DNA of 64,000 nt from Microtetraspora malaysiensis (GTDB taxonomy: Bacteria > Actinomycetota > Actinomycetes > Streptosporangiales > Streptosporangiaceae). Where the stretch lies: positions 1-64,000 of the forward strand of contig NZ_BBYJ01000039.1 of NCBI RefSeq assembly GCF_001528665.1. The letters run 5' to 3'. A program made the position numbers and the translations under genes. The notes beneath the pieces are model-generated. The model did no database searches. It was not told the origin of the DNA and was given only the letters and a program-made list of their open reading frames with translations. Positions 52,137 to 61,461 of this stretch are shown one piece after another; position 1 is the stretch's first letter, and every line of letters starts with the position of its first letter.

Positions 52137-52874
52137 TCAGACCCGGTGGACCTTGTGCTGGGCGGCCTGGGCGCGCGGCCGGATCACCAGGCGGTCGATG
52201 TTCACGTGCGCGGGGCGGGTGACCGCGAAGGAGATCACGTCGGCCACGTCGTCGGCGGTGAGCGGGCCGGGCACGCCCTCGTAGACCTTGGCGGCCTTCT
52301 CCGCGTCGCCGCGGAACCGCGTGAGCGAGAACTCCTCGGTCTGCACCATGCCGGGCGCGATCTCGACGACGCGGACCGGCTCGCCGCACAGCTCCAGCCG
52401 CAGCGTCTCGGTCATCGACGTCTGGGCGTGCTTGGCCGCGCAGTATCCACCGCCGCCCTCGTACGAGACCAGGCCGGCGACCGACGTGAGCATGACCAGC
52501 ACGCCGTCCCCGGACGCGATCAGCTTGGGCAGCAGGGCGCGCGTCATGCGCAGCGAGCCGAGCACGTTGACGTCGTACATGCGCTGCCAGTCGTCCACCC
52601 GGGACGAGGCCACCGGTTCGAGGCCGAGCGCGCCGCCCGCGTTGTTGACCAGGACGTCGCACCGCTCCAGCTCGGCGGCGAACGCGTCGACGGATTCCTG
52701 CGAGGTTACGTCGAGCATCGCCGGTCGGATGCCGGGAACCTCGGCGGCCAGTGCGTCGAGCCGCTCGCGCCGCCGGGCCGCGGCCACGACGTCGAAGCCC
52801 TCCGCCGCGAGCCGCCGGGCCGTCGCCGCCCCGATGCCGCTGCTGGCCCCGGTCACCACCGCCGTCTTCGCCAT
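52137..52874 (-). CDS. Short-chain dehydrogenase/reductase (YdfG-like)
   Basis: 245 residues from the ATG at 52872-52874 (GGGAG upstream). NADP site TGASSGIGAATARRL with Arg-Arg-Arg-Glu after strand 2, NNAGG, catalytic Ser in TSVAGLVS, Tyr-x3-Lys in YCAAKHAQ, then APGMVQTEEFSLTRFRG. The ending DVADVISFAVTRPAHVNIDR is that of YdfG-like serine/3-hydroxyacid dehydrogenases. Divergent from mshA. Confidence 0.92.
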   Translation of the reverse strand: MAKTAVVTGASSGIGAATARRLAAEGFDVVAAARRRERLDALAAEVPGIRPAMLDVTSQESVDAFAAELERCDVLVNNAGGALGLEPVASSRVDDWQRMYDVNVLGSLRMTRALLPKLIASGDGVLVMLTSVAGLVSYEGGGGYCAAKHAQTSMTETLRLELCGEPVRVVEIAPGMVQTEEFSLTRFRGDAEKAAKVYEGVPGPLTADDVADVISFAVTRPAHVNIDRLVIRPRAQAAQHKVHRV

Positions 52875-53027
52875 TACTTCGCTCCCAACAGGTTTCCAAC
52901 CTCGGCTGCTCGCCCCGGTCTCTGGACCACGGGCCGGGTTCATATCTTTCCAGGAGCTCTGCAAGGCTGCGGAACCGCATGATTCGGGAATCTTGCCGGG
53001 TTTCTTGCGGTTACTAGCCTTCTGGAG

Positions 53028-54320
53028 GTGGTTCGGGTGGCGCTGAGTCGGCGTCGGGTCAACCGGGTGGCGACCATCAGCATGCACACGTCGCCGCTGG
53101 ACCAGCCCGGCACGGGCGACGCCGGCGGCATGAACGTGTATGTCGTCGAGGCGGCCAAACGGCTGGCCGCCCTCGGCGTCGAGGTCGAGATCTTCACCCG
53201 GCAGACGGCCCGGGATCTGCCGCCGACCGCCGAGATCGCCCCCGGCGTCTCCGTACGGCACGTCACCGCCGGGCCGTACGAGGAGCTGGACCGGGGCGAC
53301 CTGCCCGCCCAGCTCTGTGGCTTCCTGTCCGGCGTCCTGCGCACCGAGGCGATGTACGAGCCCGGCCGCTATGACGTCATCCATTCGCATTACTGGCTTT
53401 CCGGTCAGGTGGGCTGGCTCGCCAAGGAGCGCTGGGGCATCCCGCTCGTCCACACCATGCACACCATGGCCAAGGTGAAGAACCTGCTGCTCGCCGAGGG
53501 CGACCGGCCCGAGCCCACCGTGCGCGTGCTCGGGGAGGAGCAGGTCGTCGACGTGGCCGACAGCCTGGTCGCCAACACCGCCGACGAGGCGCGCGAGCTG
53601 ATCGAGCTCTACGACGCGCCCGAGGAGCGGGTGGCCGTCGTCAACCCCGGCGTGAACCTGACCGTCTTCCAGCCCGCGTCCAAGGGGGCGGCCCGGCGGC
53701 GCCTCGGCCTCCCGCAGGACGCCCACATGCTGCTCTTCGTGGGCCGGATCCAGCCGCTGAAGGGGCCCGACGTCCTCATGAAGGCGGTCGCCCGGATGCT
53801 GGAGCGGGATCCGTCCCTGCGCTCCCGGCTCGTCGTGGCCTTCGTGGGCGGCCCCAGCGGCAACGGCCTGGCCCGCCCGTCCCTGCTCACGGAGCTGTCC
53901 GCGGAGCTCGGCATCACCGACGTCGTACGGCTTGCGCCGCCCGCGCCGCAGCACGAGCTGGCCGACTGGTACCGGGCGGCGGACGTGACCGTCGTCCCCT
54001 CCCACAACGAGTCCTTCGGGCTGGTCGCGCTGGAGTCCCAGGCGTGCGGCACCCCCGTCGTCGCCGCCTCCGTCGGCGGCCTGCGCACCGCCGTCAGGGA
54101 CGGCGTCTCCGGCGTCCTCGTGGACGGGCACGACCCCCGCGAGTGGGAGGTGGCGCTGCGCGGCCTCCTCGGCCGGCCCGACTGGCTCGACTACCTCTCC
54201 GGCAACGCCGTACGGCACGCGGCGGCCTTCGGCTGGTCGGCCACGGCCGCCCGGCTCGTGGACGTGTACACGGGAGCGATGGCCCGGCTGCCCGGCGTCC
54301 CGGTCGCCGTCAACTCCTGA
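53028..54320 (+). CDS. mshA: D-inositol-3-phosphate glycosyltransferase
   Basis: 430 residues, GTG start. GT4-family fold. MshA-specific start: [21 protein letters not shown], then [14 protein letters not shown]-terminal donor site [20 protein letters not shown]. It joins UDP-GlcNAc to 1L-myo-inositol-1-phosphate, the first committed step of mycothiol synthesis. mshD at 13127 completes the pathway's ends in this window. Precedes YbjN and gpmA genes as in Streptomyces and Mycobacterium. Confidence 0.95.
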   Translation: MVRVALSRRRVNRVATISMHTSPLDQPGTGDAGGMNVYVVEAAKRLAALGVEVEIFTRQTARDLPPTAEIAPGVSVRHVTAGPYEELDRGDLPAQLCGFLSGVLRTEAMYEPGRYDVIHSHYWLSGQVGWLAKERWGIPLVHTMHTMAKVKNLLLAEGDRPEPTVRVLGEEQVVDVADSLVANTADEARELIELYDAPEERVAVVNPGVNLTVFQPASKGAARRRLGLPQDAHMLLFVGRIQPLKGPDVLMKAVARMLERDPSLRSRLVVAFVGGPSGNGLARPSLLTELSAELGITDVVRLAPPAPQHELADWYRAADVTVVPSHNESFGLVALESQACGTPVVAASVGGLRTAVRDGVSGVLVDGHDPREWEVALRGLLGRPDWLDYLSGNAVRHAAAFGWSATAARLVDVYTGAMARLPGVPVAVNS

Positions 54321-54423
54321 GCCCCGGCGGGCTCGGCCTAATCTGGGAAAAACCGGCGGCGCCGGGGTTCGCGCCCCGGACGGCGGGGCAGGGGAGCACG
54401 GCCCCGCCCGGCGAGGAGGAGAC

Positions 54424-54921
54424 ATGAGTGATCTGGAAGGCGTGATCGAGGACGCGCTGAAGGCCGCCGACCTCGCCTACGAGCGGCCGCGCCCCGGGGC
54501 GTTCCTGGTCAGGCTGCCCGGACAGCACAAGCTCGCCACCATGACCTGGCTCGCCCTCGGCGACCAGGCGCTCAACGTGGAGGCGTTCTTCTGCCGGCAG
54601 CCGGACGAGAACCACGCTGAGTTCTACCGGTGGCTGCTGACCAAGAACGGCTCCATGTACGGCGTCCACTTCGCGCTCGACGCCGAGGGCGACGTCTACC
54701 TCGTCGGCCGGGTGCCCTTCGACGCGGTGACCGAGGCCGAGATCGACCGGGTGCTCGGCTGCGTGCTCACCTACTCCGACGAGTCCTTCGACCGGGCGCT
54801 CGAACTCGGGTTCGCCTCCTCCATCCGCAGGGAGTGGGAGTGGCGGGTCAAGAGGGGCGAATCCCTCGCCAACCTGCAGGCCTTCGCCCGGTTCGCCGAT
54901 CCGGCGAGGAACCCCGCATAA
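54424..54921 (+). CDS. YbjN-domain protein
   Basis: 165 residues. Pattern [40 protein letters not shown], and [20 protein letters not shown] is that of the secretion-chaperone-like YbjN family that regularly sits between mshA and gpmA. Function unknown. GAGGAGGAG precedes the ATG. Confidence 0.9.
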   Translation: MSDLEGVIEDALKAADLAYERPRPGAFLVRLPGQHKLATMTWLALGDQALNVEAFFCRQPDENHAEFYRWLLTKNGSMYGVHFALDAEGDVYLVGRVPFDAVTEAEIDRVLGCVLTYSDESFDRALELGFASSIRREWEWRVKRGESLANLQAFARFADPARNPA

Positions 54922-54946
54922 GCCGTACGGACTAAGCTTTCTGCCT

Positions 54947-55690
54947 ATGGCGACTTTGGTGCTGCTTCGGCATGGCGAGAGTGAGTGGAACGTCAAGGGC
55001 CTGTTCACCGGGTGGGTGGATGTCACGCTCTCCCCGGCGGGCGAGGAGGAGGCGCGGCGCGGCGGGCAGCTCCTGCTCGACGCCGGCGTCCGCCCCGACG
55101 TGGTCCACACTTCGCTCCTGACCCGGGCGATCAGGACGGCCAACCTGGCGCAGGAGGTGGCCGACCTGCTGTGGCTGCCCGTTCACCGCTCCTGGCGGCT
55201 GAACGAGCGTCACTACGGCGCGCTCCAGGGCAAGGACAAGGCCCAGACCCGCGCGGAGTTCGGCGACGAGCAGTTCATGCTGTGGCGCCGCTCCTACGAC
55301 ACCCCGCCGCCGCCGATCGCCGACGGCGACGAGTACTCGCAGGCCGGAGACCCGCGGTACGCCCTGCTCCCGCCGGAGCTCATGCCGAAGACCGAGTGCC
55401 TCAAGGACGTCGTCGACCGGATGCTGCCGTACTGGTACGACCACATCGTGCCCGACCTCGCCGCGGACCGGACCGTCCTGGTCGTCGCGCACGGCAACTC
55501 GCTGCGCGCCCTGGTCAAGCACCTCGACGGCATCGACGACGCGTCGATCGCCAAGCTCAACATCCCGACCGGCATCCCGCTGCGCTACGAGCTGGACGAG
55601 AACTTCCGCCCGCTGAACCCGGGCGGCGACTACCTCGACCCGAACGCCGCCGCGGCCGCCATCGAGGCCGTGGCCAACCAGGGCCGCTGA
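54947..55690 (+). CDS. gpmA: 2,3-bisphosphoglycerate-dependent phosphoglycerate mutase
   Basis: 247 residues. Phosphohistidine in [10 protein letters not shown], second histidine in [17 protein letters not shown], and [11 protein letters not shown] plus [15 protein letters not shown] of the dPGM class. It interconverts 3- and 2-phosphoglycerate in glycolysis. Twenty-five bases after ybjN-like gene. Confidence 0.97.
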   Translation: MATLVLLRHGESEWNVKGLFTGWVDVTLSPAGEEEARRGGQLLLDAGVRPDVVHTSLLTRAIRTANLAQEVADLLWLPVHRSWRLNERHYGALQGKDKAQTRAEFGDEQFMLWRRSYDTPPPPIADGDEYSQAGDPRYALLPPELMPKTECLKDVVDRMLPYWYDHIVPDLAADRTVLVVAHGNSLRALVKHLDGIDDASIAKLNIPTGIPLRYELDENFRPLNPGGDYLDPNAAAAAIEAVANQGR

Positions 55691-55763
55691 CACCCCTACG
55701 AGGGACGGACGCGAGACGGCGCGGCAGGGGAGGCTCCCGCCGCGCCGTCGGCATTTCCACGGG

Positions 55764-56417
55764 TCACTCGGCGTCGGGGTACCGCGAGCCGGTGACGAGG
55801 TAGACGACGTCCCGCGCCACGCTGACGGCGTGGTCGGCGTACCGCTCGTAGTAGCGGCCGACGAGGGTGATGTCGATCGCCGACTCGATGCCGTGCGACC
55901 ATCCCTTGTTCAGCAGCACGCGGAAGAGCCGGCGGTGCAGCCGGTCCATGGCGTCGTCGTCGCTCTCCAGCTCCTTGGCCATCTCGACGTCACGCGAGAC
56001 GATGCAGCTGCCGGTCTTGACGATCAGTCGTTCGGCGATCGCGCCCATCTCCACGAAGGTGTCGCGCAGCTCGGCCGGGATCGCCGACTCGGGGTGACGC
56101 ATCCGGGCCACCTTCGCGATGTGCTCGGCGTGGTCGCCCATGCGTTCCAGGTTGGAGGCCATGCGCAGCGCGGTGATCACGGTGCGCAGGTCGACGGCCA
56201 CCGGCTGCTGGGTGGCCATCACCTCGTAGATGGAGGTCTCGATCTCGGCGTAGAGGCGGTTGACCTCTTCGTCCCGGGAGATCACGCTCTCCGCGAGCTG
56301 GAGATCGGCGTCCAGCAGTGCGGTGGTGCTCCGCGAAACGGCGGAGCGGACGAGCCGGGTCATCTCCACCAAGCGGTCGGTAAGGGCTTCCAGCTCATCG
56401 TGGTAGGCGTCGCGCAT
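55764..56417 (-). CDS. phoU: Phosphate-transport regulator PhoU
   Basis: 217 residues from the ATG at 56415-56417. Two three-helix PhoU repeats with metal-binding E/DxxxD motifs: MASNLERMGDHAEHIAKVA and ITLVGRYYERYADHAVSVA. PhoU damps the SenX3-RegX3 phosphate response. Divergent from senX3 with a PHO box between. An in-frame GTG at 56426 would add three residues. Confidence 0.95.
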   Translation of the reverse strand: MRDAYHDELEALTDRLVEMTRLVRSAVSRSTTALLDADLQLAESVISRDEEVNRLYAEIETSIYEVMATQQPVAVDLRTVITALRMASNLERMGDHAEHIAKVARMRHPESAIPAELRDTFVEMGAIAERLIVKTGSCIVSRDVEMAKELESDDDAMDRLHRRLFRVLLNKGWSHGIESAIDITLVGRYYERYADHAVSVARDVVYLVTGSRYPDAE

Positions 56418-56436
56418 GCCGATCACGCTACGCGGC

Positions 56437-56469
56437 GTTTCGTGAACGAACTTCGACCGTCAGGTGAAC
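56437..56469 (-). promoter_or_regulatory. PHO box (three 11-bp direct repeat units)
   Basis: Read on the minus strand: GTTCACCTGAC, GGTCGAAGTTC, GTTCACGAAAC, three adjacent 11-base units starting G(T/G)TC, the known pattern bound by PhoP/RegX3-type regulators in actinomycetes. It lies between phoU and senX3, so the regulator probably controls both. Confidence 0.75.
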
Positions 56470-56515
56470 TTTTCCGGAAAAGCCATGGTCACGGCCCAAG
56501 AGGGAGGATATCCCC

Positions 56516-57712
56516 TTGGAACCGCCACCTACATTGGGAACCGTGAACGAGTTGCTGGCCAGCCTGGCGGCGATGGCGGGGTTCATCCTGGGTGCCGTCG
56601 TCATGCTGGCGATCAGCCGCCAGTCCGAGCACGAGCAGCGCGCCGACGTCCCCGACGACATGTTGTCGTCCGGCGTGGCCTCGGTCCTCGCGGTGCTCCC
56701 TTCGTCGGCGGTCGTACTGGACCGGGACGACAGGGTGCTGCGCGCGAGCTCCGCGGCGCGCGCCTTCGGCCTGGTGCGCGGTGAATCCCTCATGGCCGCC
56801 GAACTGCTCGCCCTGGCGCGGAAGGTCCGCAGGGACGGCGAGATCCGCGAGAGCGAGATCGAGACCGCGGGGCGCAGATTCGGCCAGGAGTCGACCACCT
56901 TCGCGGTACGGGTGGCCCCGCTCGGCTCGCACGGGCAGGTGCTCGTCCTGGCCGAGGACCAGACCGAGAGCCGCCGGGTCGAGGCGGTCAGGCGCGACTT
57001 CGTGGCCAACGTCAGCCACGAGCTCAAGACGCCGGTCGGCGCGCTGAGCCTGCTCGCCGAGACCATCCAGGACGCGGCCGACGACCCCGAGGCGGTGACC
57101 CGCTTCGCGGGCCGCATGCAGCACGAGGCGGCGCGGCTGACCTACCTGGTGCAGGACCTGATCACCCTCTCCCGGATCCAGGGCGCCGACCCCATCCCGA
57201 CGCCGGACGCGGTGGCCGTCGACGACGTCGTCCACGAGGCGATCGACCGCTGCAACACCAAGGCGTCGGCCAAGAACATCACGCTCGTCGCGGGCGGCCG
57301 CGAGGGCCTGCGCACCTGGGGTGACGAGGACCTGCTGGTCACCGCCCTGCACAACCTCATCGACAACGCCGTGGCCTACAGCCCCGAGCACACCCGGGTC
57401 GTGGTCAGCGTCCGGCCCGTGGGCGACTCGGTCGAGGTGAGCGTCAGCGACCAGGGCATCGGCATCCCCGAGTTCGCCCAGGAGCGCATCTTCGAGCGCT
57501 TCTTCCGCGTGGACACCGCCCGGTCGCGGGCGACGGGGGGCACCGGCCTCGGGCTCGCCATCGTCAAGCACGTCGCCGCCGCCCACAGCGGCGAGGTCAC
57601 GGTCTGGAGCAAGGAAGGCTCCGGATCCACCTTCACCCTCCGCCTTCCCGCGTTCGGCGGCACGGCGGGGGTGCCAGCAAGCACAACGACCCCCATGGAG
57701 GCCGCGAAGTGA
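56516..57712 (+). CDS. senX3: Sensor histidine kinase SenX3/PhoR
   Basis: 398 residues from a TTG with GGGAGG eight bases upstream; a GTG at 56543 is an alternative. N-terminal membrane helix (ASLAAMAGFILGAVVMLAI), a PAS-like domain (about 50-145), then H-box NVSHELKTPVGALSLL, N-box NLIDNAVAYSPE, and G-boxes DQGIGIPEFA and GGTGLGLAIVKHV. Senses phosphate status with PhoU and the transport system. Its stop overlaps the regulator start by four bases. Confidence 0.93.
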   Translation: MEPPPTLGTVNELLASLAAMAGFILGAVVMLAISRQSEHEQRADVPDDMLSSGVASVLAVLPSSAVVLDRDDRVLRASSAARAFGLVRGESLMAAELLALARKVRRDGEIRESEIETAGRRFGQESTTFAVRVAPLGSHGQVLVLAEDQTESRRVEAVRRDFVANVSHELKTPVGALSLLAETIQDAADDPEAVTRFAGRMQHEAARLTYLVQDLITLSRIQGADPIPTPDAVAVDDVVHEAIDRCNTKASAKNITLVAGGREGLRTWGDEDLLVTALHNLIDNAVAYSPEHTRVVVSVRPVGDSVEVSVSDQGIGIPEFAQERIFERFFRVDTARSRATGGTGLGLAIVKHVAAAHSGEVTVWSKEGSGSTFTLRLPAFGGTAGVPASTTTPMEAAK

Positions 57713-58398
57713 CCCGAGTACTCGTCGTGGAGGACGAGGAGTCGTTCTCGGACGCCCTCTCCTACATGCTCCGCAAGGAAGGCTTCGAGGTGGCCGTGGC
57801 GGCCACCGGGCCCGAGGCGCTGGACGCCTTCGACCGCAACGGCGCCGACCTCGTCCTGCTCGACCTGATGCTTCCCGGCCTGCCGGGCACGGAAGTGTGC
57901 CGTACGCTCCGGCAGCGCTCCAAGGTCCCCGTCATCATGCTGACCGCCAAGGACAGCGAGATCGACAAGGTGGTGGGCCTCGAACTGGGCGCGGACGACT
58001 ACGTCACCAAGCCGTTCTCCTCGCGGGAGCTGGTGGCCCGCATCCGCGCCGTGCTCCGCCGGCAGGGCGACGTGGAGGAGCTGGAGTCCGCCGTGCTCGC
58101 GGTCGGCCCGGTCCGGATGGACGTCGACCGGCACGTCGTCGCCGTGCGCGGGGAGCACGTGCAGCTCCCGCTCAAGGAGTTCGAGCTGCTCGAGGTGCTG
58201 CTGCGCAACGCCGGGCGGGTCCTCACCCGGGGCCAGCTCATCGACCGGGTCTGGGGCGCGGACTACGTGGGCGACACCAAGACGCTGGACGTCCACGTCA
58301 AGCGGCTGCGGGCCAAGGTCGAGTCCGACCCCTCCAACCCGCGCTGCATCCTCACCGTGCGCGGCCTGGGCTACAAGTTCGACCCGGCGGAAGCCTGA
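57709..58398 (+). CDS. regX3: Phosphate response regulator RegX3/PhoP
   Basis: 229 residues, GTG start. Receiver: VVEDEESFSDAL, phospho-acceptor Asp in LVLLDLMLPGLPG (about residue 52), Lys in DYVTKPFSSREL. Winged helix: LKEFELLEVLLRNAGR and VHVKRLRAKVE. Called PhoP in Streptomyces. Activates phosphate-scavenging genes through PHO boxes such as the one at 56437. Confidence 0.95.
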   Translation: MTRVLVVEDEESFSDALSYMLRKEGFEVAVAATGPEALDAFDRNGADLVLLDLMLPGLPGTEVCRTLRQRSKVPVIMLTAKDSEIDKVVGLELGADDYVTKPFSSRELVARIRAVLRRQGDVEELESAVLAVGPVRMDVDRHVVAVRGEHVQLPLKEFELLEVLLRNAGRVLTRGQLIDRVWGADYVGDTKTLDVHVKRLRAKVESDPSNPRCILTVRGLGYKFDPAEA

Positions 58399-58415
58399 CC
58401 CGCGGCCGAAAGGCC

Positions 58416-58463
58416 GGAAAACCCCTTGTCCCCGCACGGCCGTGCGGGGACAAGGGGTTTTCC
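58416..58463. terminator. 48-bp perfect palindrome, terminator of senX3-regX3
   Basis: Positions 58416-58439 and 58440-58463 are exact inverse complements with no spacer. The arms carry GGAAAACCCC and GGGGTTTTCC, so the RNA hairpin ends in a U-rich 3' arm. It ends both the two-component operon and the convergent lipoprotein gene. Confidence 0.8.
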
Positions 58464-58515
58464 GTCTGTCCGGTCTGTCCGTGAGCGCTGTGCGCGCCGG
58501 GACAGGGGCGTGGGA

Positions 58516-59175
58516 TCAGCCCGTGGTGGTCGTCTCGGTGTCGGTGGCGCCGGTGTCGGTGCCCGTGGTCCCGGTGTCCGCGCCGGTCGTGGTGTCGGTG
58601 GTGCCGCCCGCGGTGGTGTCCGTCGCCGGCGGCTGCGAGTTGTCCGAGGCCGGCGGCAGCGTGGCGAACTCACGGCTGCGCGGGATGACCGGGACGTTCA
58701 TCGTGACGTCGCCCGCGTTCTTGAACTTGAGCGTCAGCTTCACGGTCTCGCCGCCGAGCAGCTTCTGCTTGAGCCCCTCGACGGTGGTGTTCGAGGACTT
58801 CGCCAGCGTGTCGGGCGAGAGCTGGAACGCGTTGGGGATCCGCACGGACGTCGCCTGCCCGTCGTCGGGGACGATCGCGGTGAGGGCGTCGGCGGCGGGG
58901 TTGGTGTTCACCATGGTGAGGTACAGCGGCGCGGAGCCGCCCGCCGCGATCTGAGCGCCGGACTCGGGGCCCAGGATGAACGCCTGGCTGATCTTGACGC
59001 CGTTGTGGCCGTACTCACTGTCCACGCCGGTGCCGCTGATGTGGACGCCCGCCTCGGTCGGTGCGTACGGAACGTTGACGTTGGCGTCGAACCCGGCGCC
59101 GCACGCGGCCAACGCAGGAGCGACGGCGAGAAGCGCGGCAACGGCGATCGCCCTGCGGCGGCTGGTGCTGCTCAC
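58516..59175 (-). CDS. Lipoprotein, function unknown
   Basis: 219 residues from the GTG at 59173-59175 (AAGGAG upstream). Lipoprotein signal ending ALAACGAGF with the lipobox Cys at about 25. The middle is a beta-rich domain (APLYLTMVNTNPAADALTAI, GETVKLTLKFKNAGDVTMNV) resembling the copper-chaperone-like DUF461 fold but without its Met/His ligands. The last 45 residues are a Thr/Asp/Gly-rich tail of near repeats (DTTTGADTGTTGTDTG). Divergent from carD. Confidence 0.8.
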   Translation of the reverse strand: MSSTSRRRAIAVAALLAVAPALAACGAGFDANVNVPYAPTEAGVHISGTGVDSEYGHNGVKISQAFILGPESGAQIAAGGSAPLYLTMVNTNPAADALTAIVPDDGQATSVRIPNAFQLSPDTLAKSSNTTVEGLKQKLLGGETVKLTLKFKNAGDVTMNVPVIPRSREFATLPPASDNSQPPATDTTAGGTTDTTTGADTGTTGTDTGATDTETTTTG

Positions 59176-59431
59176 GGTTCGAATCTCCTTGATATGCACG
59201 TATTTGAGCAGGAAACACCATATCCGCGTCCCGCCGTGGTCGCGGACGCGGCCTCCTGGCAGCGGGCCCGGTTTTGCAGGTCATCCGGTATGTCCGGCTT
59301 TGCCATTCACAGAGTCGACTGCTTGTCAAGTCCTAAAATGAGGGCTTGACCTGCAGTTATGTTGATTTCACTGTTCCGGGAGCATGGCGGCGCGTGGTAC
59401 TCTGGAGTACAGCGGAAGGGGTACTTGTCAC

Positions 59432-59914
59432 ATGACTTTCCAGGTCGGCGACACTGTCGTCTACCCCCACCATGGGGCTGCTCGGATCGAGGCCATCACG
59501 ACCCGAACCATCAAGGGTGAGGAAAAGACCTACCTGGTGCTGAAGGTCGACAAAGGCGACCTCACCGTCCAGGTGCCAGCCGAAAACGCCGAGCTTGTCG
59601 GTGTGCGTGATGTCGTCGGCCAGGAAGGCCTTGAGCGCGTCTTCGACGTGCTGCGCATGCCGCACACGGAGGAGCCCACGAACTGGTCCCGCCGCTACAA
59701 GGCCAACCTGGAGAAGCTGGCGTCCGGTGACGTCAACAAGGTGGCCGAGGTCGTTCGCGACCTGTGGCGACGCGACAAGGAGCGCGGGCTCTCCGCTGGA
59801 GAGAAGCGGATGCTCGCGAAGGCTCGGCAGATCCTGGTCAGCGAGCTGGCGCTGGCGGAGAAGACCAACGAGGACAAGGCCGAGGCACTGCTGGACGAGG
59901 TGCTGAACTCCTGA
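59432..59914 (+). CDS. carD: CarD-family transcription regulator
   Basis: 160 residues. N-terminal RNA-polymerase-interaction domain ([20 protein letters not shown]) and C-terminal DNA-minor-groove domain ([33 protein letters not shown]). CarD stabilises the open promoter complex at many actinobacterial promoters, including rRNA. Followed closely by ispF, as in Mycobacterium. Confidence 0.96.
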   Translation: MTFQVGDTVVYPHHGAARIEAITTRTIKGEEKTYLVLKVDKGDLTVQVPAENAELVGVRDVVGQEGLERVFDVLRMPHTEEPTNWSRRYKANLEKLASGDVNKVAEVVRDLWRRDKERGLSAGEKRMLAKARQILVSELALAEKTNEDKAEALLDEVLNS

Positions 59915-59931
59915 ACGCGATATCTCCAAGG

Positions 59932-60387
59932 GTGGGCATCGGTGTCGATGTCCACCCTTTCGCATCCGGTCGTTCCCTCCACCTCGCCGGGCTGCACTGG
60001 CCGGGTGAGACCGGCCTCGCCGGGCACTCCGACGGGGACGCCGCGGCGCACGCGTGCTGTGACGCCCTCCTCTCGGCCGCCGGCCTCGGCGATCTCGGCG
60101 GCCTCTTCGGCACCGCCGACCCCCGTTGGGCCGGAGCCTCCGGCGCCGTCCTGCTGGAGGAGGCGGCCCGCCAGGTGAGGGCCGCCGGCTTCCAGATCGG
60201 CAACGTGGCGGTCCAGGTCATCGGCAACCGGCCCAAGCTCGCGCCGCGCCGTACGGAGGCGGAGAAGGCCCTGGGGGCCGCTCTGGGGGCTCCGGTGAGT
60301 GTGAGCGCCACCACGACGGACGGGCTGGGGCTCACCGGGCGCGGTGAGGGCGTCGCGGCCATCGCGACCGCGATCGTCTTCGGCTGA
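59932..60387 (+). CDS. ispF: 2-C-methyl-D-erythritol 2,4-cyclodiphosphate synthase
   Basis: 151 residues from the GTG at 59932, giving the expected start GIGVDVHPF with the first zinc ligands (Asp-x-His). Others: [17 protein letters not shown] and [16 protein letters not shown]. Fifth enzyme of the non-mevalonate isoprenoid pathway. Upstream in-frame codons run into carD and are not used. Seventeen bases after carD. Confidence 0.93.
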   Translation: MGIGVDVHPFASGRSLHLAGLHWPGETGLAGHSDGDAAAHACCDALLSAAGLGDLGGLFGTADPRWAGASGAVLLEEAARQVRAAGFQIGNVAVQVIGNRPKLAPRRTEAEKALGAALGAPVSVSATTTDGLGLTGRGEGVAAIATAIVFG

Positions 60388-60587
60388 GACGCACCGGCCG
60401 GCCCTGCTGCCGGCCCGGCCCTGTGTCGGCCTTGTCCCGACAGAAGGGGCAACCCCGATCCAAGGGGACATGCAAACCTATACGGGGGCGAGAGCGTCCT
60501 ATTCAGCGCGAGGGCGGTGACCCGGAATCCAGGCGCGGAATGGGTCGCCGCCCCATTTTTGATGATTTGTCGGCTAGCCGGGTAAAA

Positions 60588-60622
60588 CCCCGTCGAACGT
60601 GAAAAACGTCACTTCGACGGGG
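60588..60622 (+). promoter_or_regulatory. Hairpin masking the ribosome site of the first GlsB/YeaQ gene
   Basis: CCCCGTCGAA (60588-60597) pairs perfectly with TTCGACGGGG (60613-60622) around an inner GTG/CAC pair. The GGGGGG Shine-Dalgarno run (60619-60624) sits largely in the 3' arm, so the ribosome site is closed when folded. ATG at 60631. Confidence 0.6.
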
Positions 60623-60630
60623 GGCCGACA

Positions 60631-60894
60631 ATGATCGGAGCGATTCTCGGTGCCATCATCATCGGCATCATCATCGGGGCACTCGCACGGCTGATACTTC
60701 CGGGCCGCCAGAACATCAGCATCGGACTCACGATCATCGTCGGCGTCGTGGCCGCGCTGATCGGCTCGCTGATCGCGAGCGTCCTCGGCGTGGCGGACAC
60801 CCGGGGCATCGACTGGGTGGAGCACCTCATCCAGTTGCTCCTCGCCATCGTCGGCGTGTACGCGGTCACCCGGCTTAGGGGGCGTAGCGAGTAA
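60631..60894 (+). CDS. GlsB/YeaQ/YmgE-family small membrane protein, copy 1
   Basis: 87 residues, three membrane helices (about 2-22, 30-55, 63-80). Gly-rich first helix (IGAILGAIIIGIIIGALARL) with LILPGRQNI, then LTIIVGVVAALIGSLIASVL, the transglycosylase-associated family pattern. Relatives are stress-induced, function unclear. Followed 81 bases later by a paralogue. Confidence 0.85.
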   Translation: MIGAILGAIIIGIIIGALARLILPGRQNISIGLTIIVGVVAALIGSLIASVLGVADTRGIDWVEHLIQLLLAIVGVYAVTRLRGRSE

Positions 60895-60938
60895 TGGCGC
60901 CAAGGTAAAGGAATATCTCGGAGACGATGGGTAGTGAT

Positions 60939-60968
60939 CTCCCTTGACGGTGTTCACCCTCAAGGGAG
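60939..60968 (+). promoter_or_regulatory. Hairpin masking the ribosome site of the second GlsB/YeaQ gene
   Basis: CTCCCTTGA (60939-60947) pairs with TCAAGGGAG (60960-60968), and the loop itself can pair GGT with ACC. The Shine-Dalgarno GGGAGG (60964-60969) is in the 3' arm; ATG at 60976. Same arrangement as before copy 1 with unrelated stem sequence. Confidence 0.6.
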
Positions 60969-60975
60969 GTCGATC

Positions 60976-61245
60976 ATGACCATCGAATCCATTCTCGGGG
61001 CGATCGTGATCGGAGCGGTGATCGGCGCCCTGGGGCGCCTGCTCCTCCCCGGCAGGCAGCCGATCGGCTGGATCCTCACCATCGTCGTCGGCATCGTCGC
61101 GGCCCTCGTCGGCACCGCCATCGCCCAGGTCCTCGGCGTCGCGACCACACCGGGCATCGACTGGATCGAACTGATCATGCAGGTCGTGCTCGCGGTCATC
61201 GGTGTGGGCGTCGTCGCCGGCATCCGCGGTCGAAGCGGCGGCTGA
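60976..61245 (+). CDS. GlsB/YeaQ/YmgE-family small membrane protein, copy 2
   Basis: 89 residues from the ATG at 60976. Clear paralogue of copy 1: ILGAIVIGAVIGALGRLLLP, then GRQPIGWILTIVVGIVAALV and the shared PGIDWIELIMQ versus RGIDWVEHLIQ. Three membrane helices, basic C-terminus. Own hairpin-masked ribosome site. Confidence 0.85.
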   Translation: MTIESILGAIVIGAVIGALGRLLLPGRQPIGWILTIVVGIVAALVGTAIAQVLGVATTPGIDWIELIMQVVLAVIGVGVVAGIRGRSGG

Positions 61246-61461
61246 GTCGCCTCTGTGCCTGAGCCGCCTCCGTGCCTGAGCCGTCGGCGTCTGAGTTTTG
61301 TCCGCGTCTGAGACGTCTTTGTGTCTGAGCCGACCCGGGGGAGGCGCCTTGCCATGCCCGGCCACCGACGCCCTTCACCCGCGGCCGTCCCCGAGTAGCG
61401 GTACGCCCGCTCGGCCTCGTACGAAGAGCCGGGCGGGCCTACTCATGTCTTCAGGCGCCGG

